Part shown: one piece after another, positions 1 through 7,887 of the stretch | How positions within the stretch are numbered: position 1 is the stretch's first letter | How the letters are laid out: each line of letters begins with the position of its first letter | NCBI RefSeq assembly: GCF_001677885.1 | Contig: NZ_LOCQ01000046.1 | Span: 57,898-121,897 of the forward strand | Reading direction: 5' to 3' | DNA from: Janthinobacterium psychrotolerans | GTDB taxonomy: Bacteria > Pseudomonadota > Gammaproteobacteria > Burkholderiales > Burkholderiaceae_D | DNA: 64,000 nucleotides | Made by a program: the position numbers and the translations under genes | The notes under the pieces: model-generated | Database searches by the model: none | What the model saw: the letters and a program-made list of their open reading frames with translations, nothing else | Told to the model about the DNA's origin: nothing

Positions 1-50
1 GGCGCAAATGCAACAAGTACGGACAGCAGCGAGAGGAAGTGTTTTTTCAT
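1..50 (-). CDS. flgA: FlgA, N-terminus only (P-ring assembly chaperone)
   Basis: Only the first 16 codons lie in the window, read leftwards from the ATG at 50. They give MKKHFLSLLSVLVAFA, a Lys-rich start and hydrophobic core typical of a Sec signal peptide. A divergent flgA next to flgB is the usual arrangement in beta- and gammaproteobacteria, and FlgA is a periplasmic chaperone for P-ring subunit FlgI. The gene name therefore rests on position and signal peptide, not on domain evidence. Any exported protein could start this way. Confidence 0.6.
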   Translation of the reverse strand, partial: MKKHFLSLLSVLVAFA

Positions 51-240
51 GATGATAGGCCTCTGGAATACTGCCATGATAGTCGCGCCAGGTGTGCTTG
101 AAGCGTGGATTAAGGGGTGAAAGTATGGTCTGATCCGGCGATGGTATTGCCGCTGAGAACCGTACTATCTTTCCTGTCATCATATATGTCGCCATCCTTC
201 CGCCATCAGGCGCCAGTGGCGGACCTTTCCGGAGCCAGAC

Positions 241-687
241 ATGATAGGGAAACTCGACGATTACCTGCGCTTTCACGAGTCCGCGCTGAGCTTGCGTTCG
301 ACGCGCCAGGAACTGCTCGCCTCGAATATCGCCAACGCCGATACGCCCAACTACAAGGCGCGCGACGTCGATTTCGCCAGCGCCCTGAAAGGCGTGCTGG
401 CGCGCAGCGAAGGGGTGGCGCCGGCACTGACTGGCACGGCGGCGAAACATCTTCCAGGCAACGGCGTTGCCGCCAGCACCGTTCCGGGCGGCAAGGTCGA
501 AACCATGCCCGACGGCACGCCGCTGCTGTACCGCGCACCGGCCCAGGGCGCGGTCGATGGCAATACGGTGGACATGGACCTGGAGCGCAATGCCTTTGCC
601 GATAACGCGATTCGGTATGAAGCGAGCATCACGCTGCTCAATTCGCAGATCAAGAGCATGCTGACGGCCATCCAGGGAGGACAATAA
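241..687 (+). CDS. flgB: FlgB, proximal rod protein
   Basis: Structural subunit of the proximal flagellar rod in the periplasm. The 148-aa product has the usual FlgB length. Its N-terminus (about residues 5-45) carries the rod-protein signature [21 protein letters not shown], and its C-terminus forms the conserved heptad-like helix found in axial proteins ([18 protein letters not shown]). It opens the plus-strand rod/hook operon, and flgC follows after 2 bases, so translation is probably coupled. The ATG at 241 follows a GGAG-like site ('ttccggagcc'). Confidence 0.97.
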   Translation: MIGKLDDYLRFHESALSLRSTRQELLASNIANADTPNYKARDVDFASALKGVLARSEGVAPALTGTAAKHLPGNGVAASTVPGGKVETMPDGTPLLYRAPAQGAVDGNTVDMDLERNAFADNAIRYEASITLLNSQIKSMLTAIQGGQ

Positions 688-689
688 TC

Positions 690-1091
690 ATGTCGCTATT
701 TAATATTTTCAATGTTTCCGGTTCAGCAATGAGCGCCCAGGCGCAGCGCCTGAACACCGTGGCCAGCAACCTGGCCAATGCCGACAGCGCCACCAGCGCC
801 AGCGGCGAAGCCTACCGCGCCAAGCAGGTGGTGTTCGAAGCCGTGCCGCTGGCCGCAGGCGGCACCGCCGTCAAGGTGCAGAAGGTGATCGAAGATCCTT
901 CGCCGATGAAACTGGTGTACGACCCGAAGAATCCGCTGGCCGACGACAAGGGCTATGTGACCATGCCTAACGTCAATACCGTCGATGAAATGGTCAATAT
1001 GCTGTCCGCGTCGCGCTCCTACCAGACCAACGTGGAAACCATGAACGCGGCCAAGTCGCTGCTCCTGAAAACACTCACACTCGGCCAATAA
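690..1091 (+). CDS. flgC: FlgC, proximal rod protein
   Basis: Second proximal rod subunit, 133 aa, normal for the family. The N-terminal axial motif (about residues 14-35, [20 protein letters not shown]) and the C-terminal motif [22 protein letters not shown] are both intact. These helices pair in the assembled rod. The ATG at 690 is preceded by GGAGG in the last codons of flgB, consistent with coupled expression. Confidence 0.97.
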   Translation: MSLFNIFNVSGSAMSAQAQRLNTVASNLANADSATSASGEAYRAKQVVFEAVPLAAGGTAVKVQKVIEDPSPMKLVYDPKNPLADDKGYVTMPNVNTVDEMVNMLSASRSYQTNVETMNAAKSLLLKTLTLGQ

Positions 1092-1107
1092 GGCCTGACT
1101 GATCATT

Positions 1108-1809
1108 ATGGCAACCATCGATACCAGCTCCCCCGCCGTCACCAACGATCTGATGGCGACGATGAATCCGAAGAAAACCACGGCCGCCGCCGGCAGCGTG
1201 GAAGAGGACACCAATAAATTCCTTACCCTGCTCGTGACGCAGCTGCAAAACCAGGACCCGATGAATCCGCTCGACAATGCGCAGCTGACCAGTCAGCTGG
1301 CCCAGCTGTCGACCGTGACCGGCGTCAACAAGCTCAATTCCACGCTGGAAACGCTGAAGACCAGCTACCAGCAAGCCGAATCGATGCAGGCGGCCAACAT
1401 CATCGGCCATGGCGTGTTGACCGCCGGCAAGGGTATCACGCTGAGCAAGAGCGCGTCCCTGCTGGGCGTGGACCTGGCCACGCCCGCCGACAATGTCAAG
1501 GTCGTCATCTATGACGGCGCCGGCAAGGAAGTCCATGCCATCGACCTGGGCGCGCAAGCGGCCGGCACCTTGCCGCTGGGCTGGAACGGCGAGACTGGCG
1601 AAAAGGGTGCGGACGGCAAGCCCATCGTGCTGGCCGACGGCAGCTATACCTTCGAGGTGGTGGCCACGCGTGGCGGCGAGAAACTCAAGGATGCCACCGG
1701 CCTGACCTTCGGTTCGGTGGCCAGCGTCTCGACCGGGACGGCCGGCGTGAAACTCAATGTCCCTGGCGTCGGCAGCATCAACATGGCCGACGTGAAACAG
1801 ATTCTGTAA
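1108..1809 (+). CDS. flgD: FlgD, hook cap / hook assembly scaffold
   Basis: FlgD caps the growing hook and is needed for FlgE polymerisation. The 233-aa product has the conserved N-terminal block at about residues 32-60 (EEDTNKFLTLLVTQLQNQDPMNPLD, with AQLTSQLAQLSTV following). After it come the FlgD Tudor-like and FlnA-like segments, including the GWNGETGEKGADG loop. It sits between flgC and flgE in the standard order. Confidence 0.96.
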   Translation: MATIDTSSPAVTNDLMATMNPKKTTAAAGSVEEDTNKFLTLLVTQLQNQDPMNPLDNAQLTSQLAQLSTVTGVNKLNSTLETLKTSYQQAESMQAANIIGHGVLTAGKGITLSKSASLLGVDLATPADNVKVVIYDGAGKEVHAIDLGAQAAGTLPLGWNGETGEKGADGKPIVLADGSYTFEVVATRGGEKLKDATGLTFGSVASVSTGTAGVKLNVPGVGSINMADVKQIL

Positions 1810-1887
1810 GTGTTGCAAAACCCTTTGCAGCCTGAAACCCGCTGCTCCCTGACCATTTAACGAAAAATTCCTTACCAGGAGCAAAGA

Positions 1888-3435
1888 ATGTCTTTCCAAC
1901 AAGGCCTGAGCGGCTTGAACGGCGCCGCCAAATCGCTGGACGTCATCGGCAACAATATCGCCAACTCGGGCACCGTGGGTTTCAAGCAATCGCAGGCGCA
2001 GTTTGCCGATATCTACGCCAGCTCGCTGTATGGCGTGGCCGGCAACCAGGCCGGCATCGGCGTGGCGGTGTCGCAAGTGGCGCAATCGTTTAGCCAGGGT
2101 AACCTGGAAACCTCGGCCAATCCGCTCGATCTCGCCATCAATGGCGGGGGCTTTTTCCGCACCAACGCGGGCGGCACGATCCAGTATTCGCGCAATGGCC
2201 AGTTCCAGGTCGACAAGAACGGCTTCATCATCAATGCCCAGAATGCGCAGCTGACCGGCTATCCGGTCGATGCCAACGGCAAGGTGCTGGCCGGCGCGCC
2301 GGTGCCGCTGCAGATCGATCCGGGCGACATGAGCCCGCAAGCTACCACCAAGGTCGACACCCAGATCAACCTCAATTCGAATTCGGTCATGCCGACCACG
2401 GTGCCGTTCAGCATGACCGACCCGACGTCGTACAACAAGCAGATTCCCGTCGCCGTCTACGATACGCTGGGCAACGCGCACACCATGTCGATGTTCTACG
2501 TCAAGACCGGCACCAATGCCTGGGACGTCTATACCGCCTCGGATGACCTGGAAATCACCAGCGCCAAGGCCGCCTCCGCACTGCAGACCGACCCCGCCGC
2601 GCTGGCCGCGCGCGCCACCTACCAGGCTGCCGTCACGGCCGTGCCGCAGGTTCCCGCCAATGTCGCCAATGCCGCCGTCGCGTATGCCAACGCGGCTGGC
2701 GCGGCCGTCACCACCGCCGCCGGCACTGCCGGCGCGAACGCCGCGCAACTGGGCGCGATCGCCGCCACCTATGGCAGTGCGGTGGCCAACGGCGTCAATT
2801 CGAGCCGCACGCCGGACCAGATCGACGCGGCGATCGCCGCCGCCACCGTGGTGCCAGCGGTCAAGACCGCTTCGCTGATCTTCAACAGCGTCGGCAGCCT
2901 GGACAAGGCCGCCATGCTGGCGCTCAGTCCGCCGCGGACCCTGCCTCTCACCGTCACTTTGCCCATTATTCCGGCCACCGGCGCCACGGGCACCCTGGCG
3001 GTCAAGGTCGATTTCAGCAATTCGACCCAGCTGGGCCTTGCTACCAGTGAAAAGAAAACCGTGGCCGATGGCTACGCTGCGGGCCAGCTGAGCCGCTTCG
3101 TGGTCGGTTCCGACGGCATTATCCAGGGCCAGTACAGCAACGGCAGGACGCGCGACCTGGGCCAGGTCGTCCTGACCTCGTTTACCAATCCGAACGGTTT
3201 ACAGCCCCTGGGTAACAACGCCTGGGGTGAAACCTCGATCTCGGGCGGCCCCATCATCGGCGAACCCGGCACCGGCACGGCCGGCAATTTGCGCTCGTCG
3301 GCGGTGGAAGTGTCGAACGTCGACCTGACGGCCGAGCTGGTCAACATGATCACCGCCCAGCGCGCCTACCAGGCCAATGCGCAGACCATCAAGACGCAGG
3401 ATTCGATCTTGCAAACCCTCGTGAATCTGCGGTAA
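1888..3435 (+). CDS. flgE: FlgE, hook protein with an Ala-rich insertion
   Basis: Main subunit of the flagellar hook. The N-terminal axial motif (residues 1-40, NGAAKSLDVIGNNIANSGTVGFK), the D1-region motif ANPLDLAINGGGFF and the C-terminal motif VDLTAELVNMITAQRAYQANAQTIKTQD are intact. At 515 aa it is about 100 residues longer than typical hook proteins. The excess is a very Ala/Val-rich, low-complexity stretch at about residues 223-325 (2554-2863), which would lie in the surface-exposed middle domains. The ATG at 1888 has an AGGAG site ('accaggagcaaag'). Confidence 0.96.
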   Translation: MSFQQGLSGLNGAAKSLDVIGNNIANSGTVGFKQSQAQFADIYASSLYGVAGNQAGIGVAVSQVAQSFSQGNLETSANPLDLAINGGGFFRTNAGGTIQYSRNGQFQVDKNGFIINAQNAQLTGYPVDANGKVLAGAPVPLQIDPGDMSPQATTKVDTQINLNSNSVMPTTVPFSMTDPTSYNKQIPVAVYDTLGNAHTMSMFYVKTGTNAWDVYTASDDLEITSAKAASALQTDPAALAARATYQAAVTAVPQVPANVANAAVAYANAAGAAVTTAAGTAGANAAQLGAIAATYGSAVANGVNSSRTPDQIDAAIAAATVVPAVKTASLIFNSVGSLDKAAMLALSPPRTLPLTVTLPIIPATGATGTLAVKVDFSNSTQLGLATSEKKTVADGYAAGQLSRFVVGSDGIIQGQYSNGRTRDLGQVVLTSFTNPNGLQPLGNNAWGETSISGGPIIGEPGTGTAGNLRSSAVEVSNVDLTAELVNMITAQRAYQANAQTIKTQDSILQTLVNLR

Positions 3436-3453
3436 TACAGCAAGGAGCAGCAC

Positions 3454-4197
3454 ATGGATCGTCTTATCTACACCGCCAGCTCGGGCGCCAAGCACATCCT
3501 GGACAAGCAGGCGACCACCGCCAACAACCTGGCCAACACGACCAGCACCGGCTTCCGGGCCCAGCTCGATTCGTTTCGCGCGGTGCCGGTGGTGGCGGAC
3601 GGCATGATGCCGACGCGCACCTTTGTCGTCGATTCGACGGTCGGCTCCAACTTCGAGCAGGGCCCGATGATCCATACCGGGCGCGCGCTCGACGTGGCGG
3701 TGGAGAACAACGGCTGGATCGCGGTGCAGTCGGCCGATGGATCGGAGGCCTATACCCGCAACGGTGCCCTCAAGCTCAATGAAAACGGCATGCTGCAAAC
3801 CCAGTCCGGCCTGATGGTGCAGGGCGATACGGGGCCGCTGGCCGTGCCGCCTGGCGTGACGGTGACGATTGCCGGCGACGGCACCATCGGCACGATTTCC
3901 ACCGATGTGCCGCCGGGGCCGTCGACGGTGCTGGGCCGCATCAAGCTGGTCAATCCGCCCGAGCAGATGCTGGTGCGTGGCGACGATGGCCTGTTCCGCG
4001 TCAAGGACGGCAGCGTGCCGCAGGCCGACCAGACGGTCAAGCTGACCACCGGCGCGCTGGAGGGCAGCAATGTCAGCCCGGTCGACTCGATGGTGACGAT
4101 GATTGCGCTGGCGCGCCAGTTCGAAACCCAAATGAGCCTGCTCAAGAATGCCGAGAACAACGCGGCGAAAGCCACCCAGATCCTCGCTTTGAATTGA
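3454..4197 (+). CDS. flgF: FlgF, proximal rod protein
   Basis: Rod subunit of 247 aa. It starts MDRLIYTASSGAKHILDKQATTANNLANTTSTGFRA in short blocks, the FlgF version of the axial motif. It ends with SNVSPVDSMVTMIALARQFETQMSLLKNAENN, the C-terminal helix that packs in the rod. The gene lies 18 bases after flgE with an AAGGAG site ('agcaaggagcagcac'). Confidence 0.96.
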   Translation: MDRLIYTASSGAKHILDKQATTANNLANTTSTGFRAQLDSFRAVPVVADGMMPTRTFVVDSTVGSNFEQGPMIHTGRALDVAVENNGWIAVQSADGSEAYTRNGALKLNENGMLQTQSGLMVQGDTGPLAVPPGVTVTIAGDGTIGTISTDVPPGPSTVLGRIKLVNPPEQMLVRGDDGLFRVKDGSVPQADQTVKLTTGALEGSNVSPVDSMVTMIALARQFETQMSLLKNAENNAAKATQILALN

Positions 4198-4268
4198 TAG
4201 GGCGAGCCGCATAATGGTCACATAGAAATTGTCACAGGGCCTGCGCGCGCTGTTATTGGAGAAAAATC

Positions 4269-5051
4269 ATGATACGTTCCCTTTGGATTGCCAAGACCGG
4301 CCTGGAAGCGCAGCAAACGCAGATGGACGTGATCGCCAATAACCTGGCCAACGTCAGCACCACCGGCTTCAAGAAGTCGCGCGCCGTGTTCGAAGACTTG
4401 CTGTACCAGAACGTGCGCCAGCCTGGCGCGCAGTCGTCTCAGCAGACCCAGCTGCCATCGGGCCTGCAGATCGGCACCGGCGTGCGCACCGTCGCCACCG
4501 AACGCATCCACACGCAGGGCAATCCCCAGGCGTCCGGCAACTCGCGCGACGTGATGATCAACGGCACCGGCTTTTTCCAGGTGCTGCTGCCCGATGGCGC
4601 CACTGCCTACACGCGCGACGGCTCGTTCCAGACCGATTCCAACGGTCAATTGGTCACCTCCGAAGGCTTCGTGATCCAGCCCGCCATTACCGTGCCGACC
4701 AATGCGCTGAGCCTGACGGTGGCGCGCGATGGCACCGTCTCCGTCACCTTGCCCGGCGTTGCCGCGCCTTCGCAGATCGGCGCCTTGCAGCTGACCACCT
4801 TCGTCAATCCGGCCGGCCTGGAATCGAAAGGCGAAAACCTGTACATGGAAACGGGCGCCTCGGGGGTGGCGCAGACCAATACGCCGGGCACCAATGGCGC
4901 TGGCTTGTTGATGCAGGGCTATATCGAAACCTCGAACGTCAACGTGGCCGAGGAAATGGTCAACATGATCCAGACGCAGCGCGCCTACGAGATCAACAGC
5001 AAGGCCATCACCACGTCCGACCAGATGTTGCAGAAACTCTCACAGCTCTAA
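4269..5051 (+). CDS. flgG: FlgG, distal rod protein
   Basis: The distal rod subunit, 260 aa, matches the strongly conserved family length. It has [20 protein letters not shown] and [24 protein letters not shown] at the N-terminus. The C-terminus carries [30 protein letters not shown]. The 71-base flgF-flgG spacer holds only the ribosome binding site (TTGGAG) as far as can be seen. Confidence 0.97.
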   Translation: MIRSLWIAKTGLEAQQTQMDVIANNLANVSTTGFKKSRAVFEDLLYQNVRQPGAQSSQQTQLPSGLQIGTGVRTVATERIHTQGNPQASGNSRDVMINGTGFFQVLLPDGATAYTRDGSFQTDSNGQLVTSEGFVIQPAITVPTNALSLTVARDGTVSVTLPGVAAPSQIGALQLTTFVNPAGLESKGENLYMETGASGVAQTNTPGTNGAGLLMQGYIETSNVNVAEEMVNMIQTQRAYEINSKAITTSDQMLQKLSQL

Positions 5052-5096
5052 ATTTTTGTCATGCCATCCGCCCACGGATGGCAGCGGAGGCTTACC

Positions 5097-5759
5097 ATGT
5101 CTTGTTCCATCAATTACCCCATCATCGCCTTGCTTGCTGCAGCCATCCTGTCCGGCTGCGCCGTCACCCCCACCTCGATCGTGCCTTACCCGACCACCAC
5201 GCGCGCGCCGATGCCCGAACCGGTGGTGGCCAGCAACGGCGCCATCTACCAGCAGTCGACCTACCGTCCGGCCTTCGAAGACCGCCGCGCGCGCCATGTG
5301 GGCGATACCCTGATCATCGCCATTACCGAACGCACCAACGCCGTCAAGTCGGGCGCCAGCTCGGGCAACAAATCGAACAGCGCCAGTTTCAGCACGCCGG
5401 GCCTGCTGCAGGGGCGCTTCGGCGGCACGGTGGCGGCCAATGGCGCGCTCAAGCATGCCGATGGCGACAACCAGTCGGCCAGCAATACCTTTTCCGGCAC
5501 GATCGGCGTGACGGTGATCGAGGAACTGCCGAACGGCAACTTGATCGTGGCTGGCGAAAAACAGATCGCGATGAACAAGGGCACCGAATTCATCCGCTTC
5601 TCGGGCATGGTCAATCCCGATACCATTGGTATCGGCAACGTGGTGCCGTCGACCCAGGTGGCCGATGCGCGCGTGGAATACCGCACCAACAGCCAGATCG
5701 ACCGCGCCGAGATGGCCTCGATGGCCTCGCGCTTCTTCCTCAGCCTGTTGCCGTTCTGA
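5097..5759 (+). CDS. flgH: FlgH, L-ring lipoprotein
   Basis: Outer-membrane L-ring subunit of the basal body. With the start at 5097 the protein is 220 aa and opens with a lipoprotein signal, ILSGC, whose lipidated Cys is residue 21. An in-frame ATG at 5061 was rejected: it adds 12 non-hydrophobic residues, whereas the ATG at 5097 has GGAGG six bases upstream. Conserved FlgH segments follow, including the DRRARHVGDTLIIAITERTN block and the C-terminal Ser/Arg-rich MASMASRFFLSLLPF. Confidence 0.95.
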   Translation: MSCSINYPIIALLAAAILSGCAVTPTSIVPYPTTTRAPMPEPVVASNGAIYQQSTYRPAFEDRRARHVGDTLIIAITERTNAVKSGASSGNKSNSASFSTPGLLQGRFGGTVAANGALKHADGDNQSASNTFSGTIGVTVIEELPNGNLIVAGEKQIAMNKGTEFIRFSGMVNPDTIGIGNVVPSTQVADARVEYRTNSQIDRAEMASMASRFFLSLLPF

Positions 5760-5761
5760 TC

Positions 5762-6877
5762 ATGGCCAAGCTTACTTTTCCCCGCCTGCTGGTCGCCTGC
5801 GCACTGGCGGCATCAACGATTGCGCCGCTGGCGCAGGCCGAACGCCTGAAAGACCTGGCCAGTATCGCCGGCGTGCGCCAGAATCAGCTGATGGGCTATG
5901 GCCTGGTGGTGGGCCTCGATGGCAGCGGCGACCAGACCACCCAGACCCCGTTTACCATCCAGAGCGTGGCGGCGATGCTGCAGCAGCAGGGCATCAACCT
6001 GCCGCAGGGCTCCAGCCTGCAACTGAAAAACGTCGCCGCCGTGATGGTGACGACGTCCTTGCCGGCGTTTGCCCAGCCGGGCCAGATGCTCGACGTGACG
6101 GTGTCGTCGATGGGCAACGCCAAGAGCTTACGCGGCGGCACCTTGCTGATGACGCCCTTGAAGGGCGCCGACGGCCAGGTATACGGCATGGCGCAGGGTA
6201 ATGTGCTGGTCGGCGGCGTGGGCGCGCAGGCGGCCGGCAGTTCCGTCACCGTCAATCATCTGAGCGTGGGCCGCATTTCCGGCGGCGCCACGGTCGAGCG
6301 CAGCGTGGCCAGTTCGGTGGGGGCCAACGACATCATCCGCCTGGAACTGAACGCCACCGATTTCGCCACCGCCAGCCGGGTGGTCGACGCCGTCAACAGC
6401 CGCTATGGCCCCGGCACCGCCGCCGCCCTTGACGGTCGCGTGATCCAGGTGCGCACGCCGCCGGGCAGCGACCAGCGCGTGGCCTTCCTGGGCCAGCTCG
6501 AAAGCATCGAAGTCAATCCGGCCCGCCTGGCCGCCAAGGTCATCATGAATGCGCGTACCGGTTCGGTGGTGATGAACCAGTCGGTGACCCTGGAAACGTG
6601 CGCCATTTCGCACGGCAACCTGTCGGTCACCATCAATACCGAGCCGCAAGTGAGCCAGCCGCCGCCTTTGTCGGGCGGCACCACGGTGGTCACGCAGACG
6701 GCACAGATCGATATCAAGAAGGAACCGGGCAAGGTGATGCTGGTCAAGGGCGGCGCCGCACTGTCCGACGTGGTGAAGGCCCTCAACGCCATCGGCGCCT
6801 CGCCGCAGGACCTGCTGGCCATCCTGCAGGCCATGAAGGCGGCAGGCTCCCTGCGCGCCGAACTTGAAATCATTTGA
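5762..6877 (+). CDS. flgI: FlgI, P-ring protein
   Basis: Periplasmic P-ring subunit around the rod, 371 aa. A Sec signal ending in PLAQA precedes the mature start ERLKDLASIAGVRQNQLMGYGLVVGLDGSGDQ, the best-conserved FlgI region. The C-terminus IGASPQDLLAILQAMKAAGSLRAELEII is also diagnostic. The start at 5762 lies 2 bases after the flgH stop. The stop overlaps a possible flgJ ATG (TGATG). Confidence 0.96.
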   Translation: MAKLTFPRLLVACALAASTIAPLAQAERLKDLASIAGVRQNQLMGYGLVVGLDGSGDQTTQTPFTIQSVAAMLQQQGINLPQGSSLQLKNVAAVMVTTSLPAFAQPGQMLDVTVSSMGNAKSLRGGTLLMTPLKGADGQVYGMAQGNVLVGGVGAQAAGSSVTVNHLSVGRISGGATVERSVASSVGANDIIRLELNATDFATASRVVDAVNSRYGPGTAAALDGRVIQVRTPPGSDQRVAFLGQLESIEVNPARLAAKVIMNARTGSVVMNQSVTLETCAISHGNLSVTINTEPQVSQPPPLSGGTTVVTQTAQIDIKKEPGKVMLVKGGAALSDVVKALNAIGASPQDLLAILQAMKAAGSLRAELEII

Positions 6878-6888
6878 TGGGGCCTGCC

Positions 6889-7800
6889 ATGATCAGCCAA
6901 ACCGACCTCAGCAACACCGCCGCCTATGACGTCAAGGGCATGGATGGCTTGCGCCAGTCCGCCAAGGCAAAAGATCCTGCCGCGCTGAAAGAGGCGGCCA
7001 CGCAGTTCGAAGCCATGTTCATCAACATGATGATGAAAAGCATGCGCGACGCCACGCCGCAGGACGGCATCATGGATAGCCAGCAAAGCAAGATGTATAC
7101 CTCGATGCTGGACCAGCAGACCAGCCAGAGCCTGGCCAAGCGCGGCACCGGCCTGGCCGATGTGTTGCTGCGGCAATTGTCGGCCAACCAGGCGCTGCCG
7201 GACAGCGAGGCCGCCGCCTCGCCGCGTGCATCGAGCATGGCCGCCGCGCTGGCCGCCTTCCGCCAGCAGCAGGGCGCCGTCACGGACGGCGCGGCACCGG
7301 CCGGCAAGACCCTGAGCGACAAGGCCAATGCCAGCCAGGCGCCGCATGTGCGCGCTTTCCAGGAAAAGCTCGGCGTACACGCCGAGGAAGCGAGCCGCAG
7401 CACCGGCATCCCGGCCAAGTTCATGCTGGGCCAGGCGGCGCTCGAAACGGGCTGGGGCAAGCGCGAAATCGTCGGCCGCGACGGCAGCAGCAGCCATAAC
7501 CTGTTCGGCATCAAGGCCACCGGCGACTGGAAGGGCAAGGTCATGGAGGCGGTCACCACCGAATACGTCAATGGCAAGGCGCAGCGCAAGGTCGAGAAAT
7601 TCCGCGCCTACGACAGCTATGCGGACAGCTTCAAGGATTATGCACAGTTAATTACTGGCAATAAACGCTATGAAAAAGTGCTGGCCGCCGCCGGCGACGC
7701 CAGCGCCTTTGCGCACGGCCTGCAAAAAGCCGGCTATGCCACCGATCCCAATTATGCTGCCAAACTGACCAAAATCATCAAGGGTTCGCTGGTCGGCTAG
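6889..7800 (+). CDS. flgJ: FlgJ, rod cap with peptidoglycan hydrolase domain
   Basis: FlgJ caps the rod and cuts peptidoglycan so the rod can cross the cell wall. The N-terminal rod-binding domain (about residues 20-95) has LKEAATQFEAMFINMMMKSMRDATPQDG. The C-terminal glucosaminidase-like domain (about 145-303) has IPAKFMLGQAALETGWGKRE, with the expected catalytic Glu in ALETGWG, then NLFGIKA. The Met at 6889 was chosen because GGGG lies about six bases upstream. An ATG at 6877 overlapping the flgI stop would add four residues. Confidence 0.94.
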   Translation: MISQTDLSNTAAYDVKGMDGLRQSAKAKDPAALKEAATQFEAMFINMMMKSMRDATPQDGIMDSQQSKMYTSMLDQQTSQSLAKRGTGLADVLLRQLSANQALPDSEAAASPRASSMAAALAAFRQQQGAVTDGAAPAGKTLSDKANASQAPHVRAFQEKLGVHAEEASRSTGIPAKFMLGQAALETGWGKREIVGRDGSSSHNLFGIKATGDWKGKVMEAVTTEYVNGKAQRKVEKFRAYDSYADSFKDYAQLITGNKRYEKVLAAAGDASAFAHGLQKAGYATDPNYAAKLTKIIKGSLVG

Positions 7801-7831
7801 GGTGTGCCGCGGCTGGCGGTGAACGCCGGCT

Positions 7832-7858
7832 TCAAGTTTTTGCCACCGCTGCCGTAAA
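7832..7858 (+). promoter_or_regulatory. Sigma-28-type promoter for flgKL
   Basis: TCAAGTTT at 7832-7839, exactly 11 bases, then GCCGTAAA at 7851-7858. Against the enteric FliA consensus TAAAGTTT-N11-GCCGATAA this is 7/8 plus 6/8. It lies 29 bases before the flgK ATG, in the right orientation, so flgKL can be topped up late as in Salmonella. Confidence 0.7.
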
Positions 7859-7887
7859 CAAACAGGACAGGAACCTACAAAGACACC

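Noticed and set aside
119..144. Sigma-28-like promoter before flgB (GAAAGTAT, GGCGATGG)
   Set aside because: Spacing is 10 rather than 11 bases and the second box matches poorly; flgB is an early gene and would not be expected to depend on sigma-28.
1075..2748. Long open frame of 557 codons antisense to flgC, flgD and flgE
   Set aside because: It is a reverse-strand shadow of GC-rich coding sequence: His/Arg/Gly-rich translation without any known domain, no ribosome site, and it covers well-established flagellar genes.
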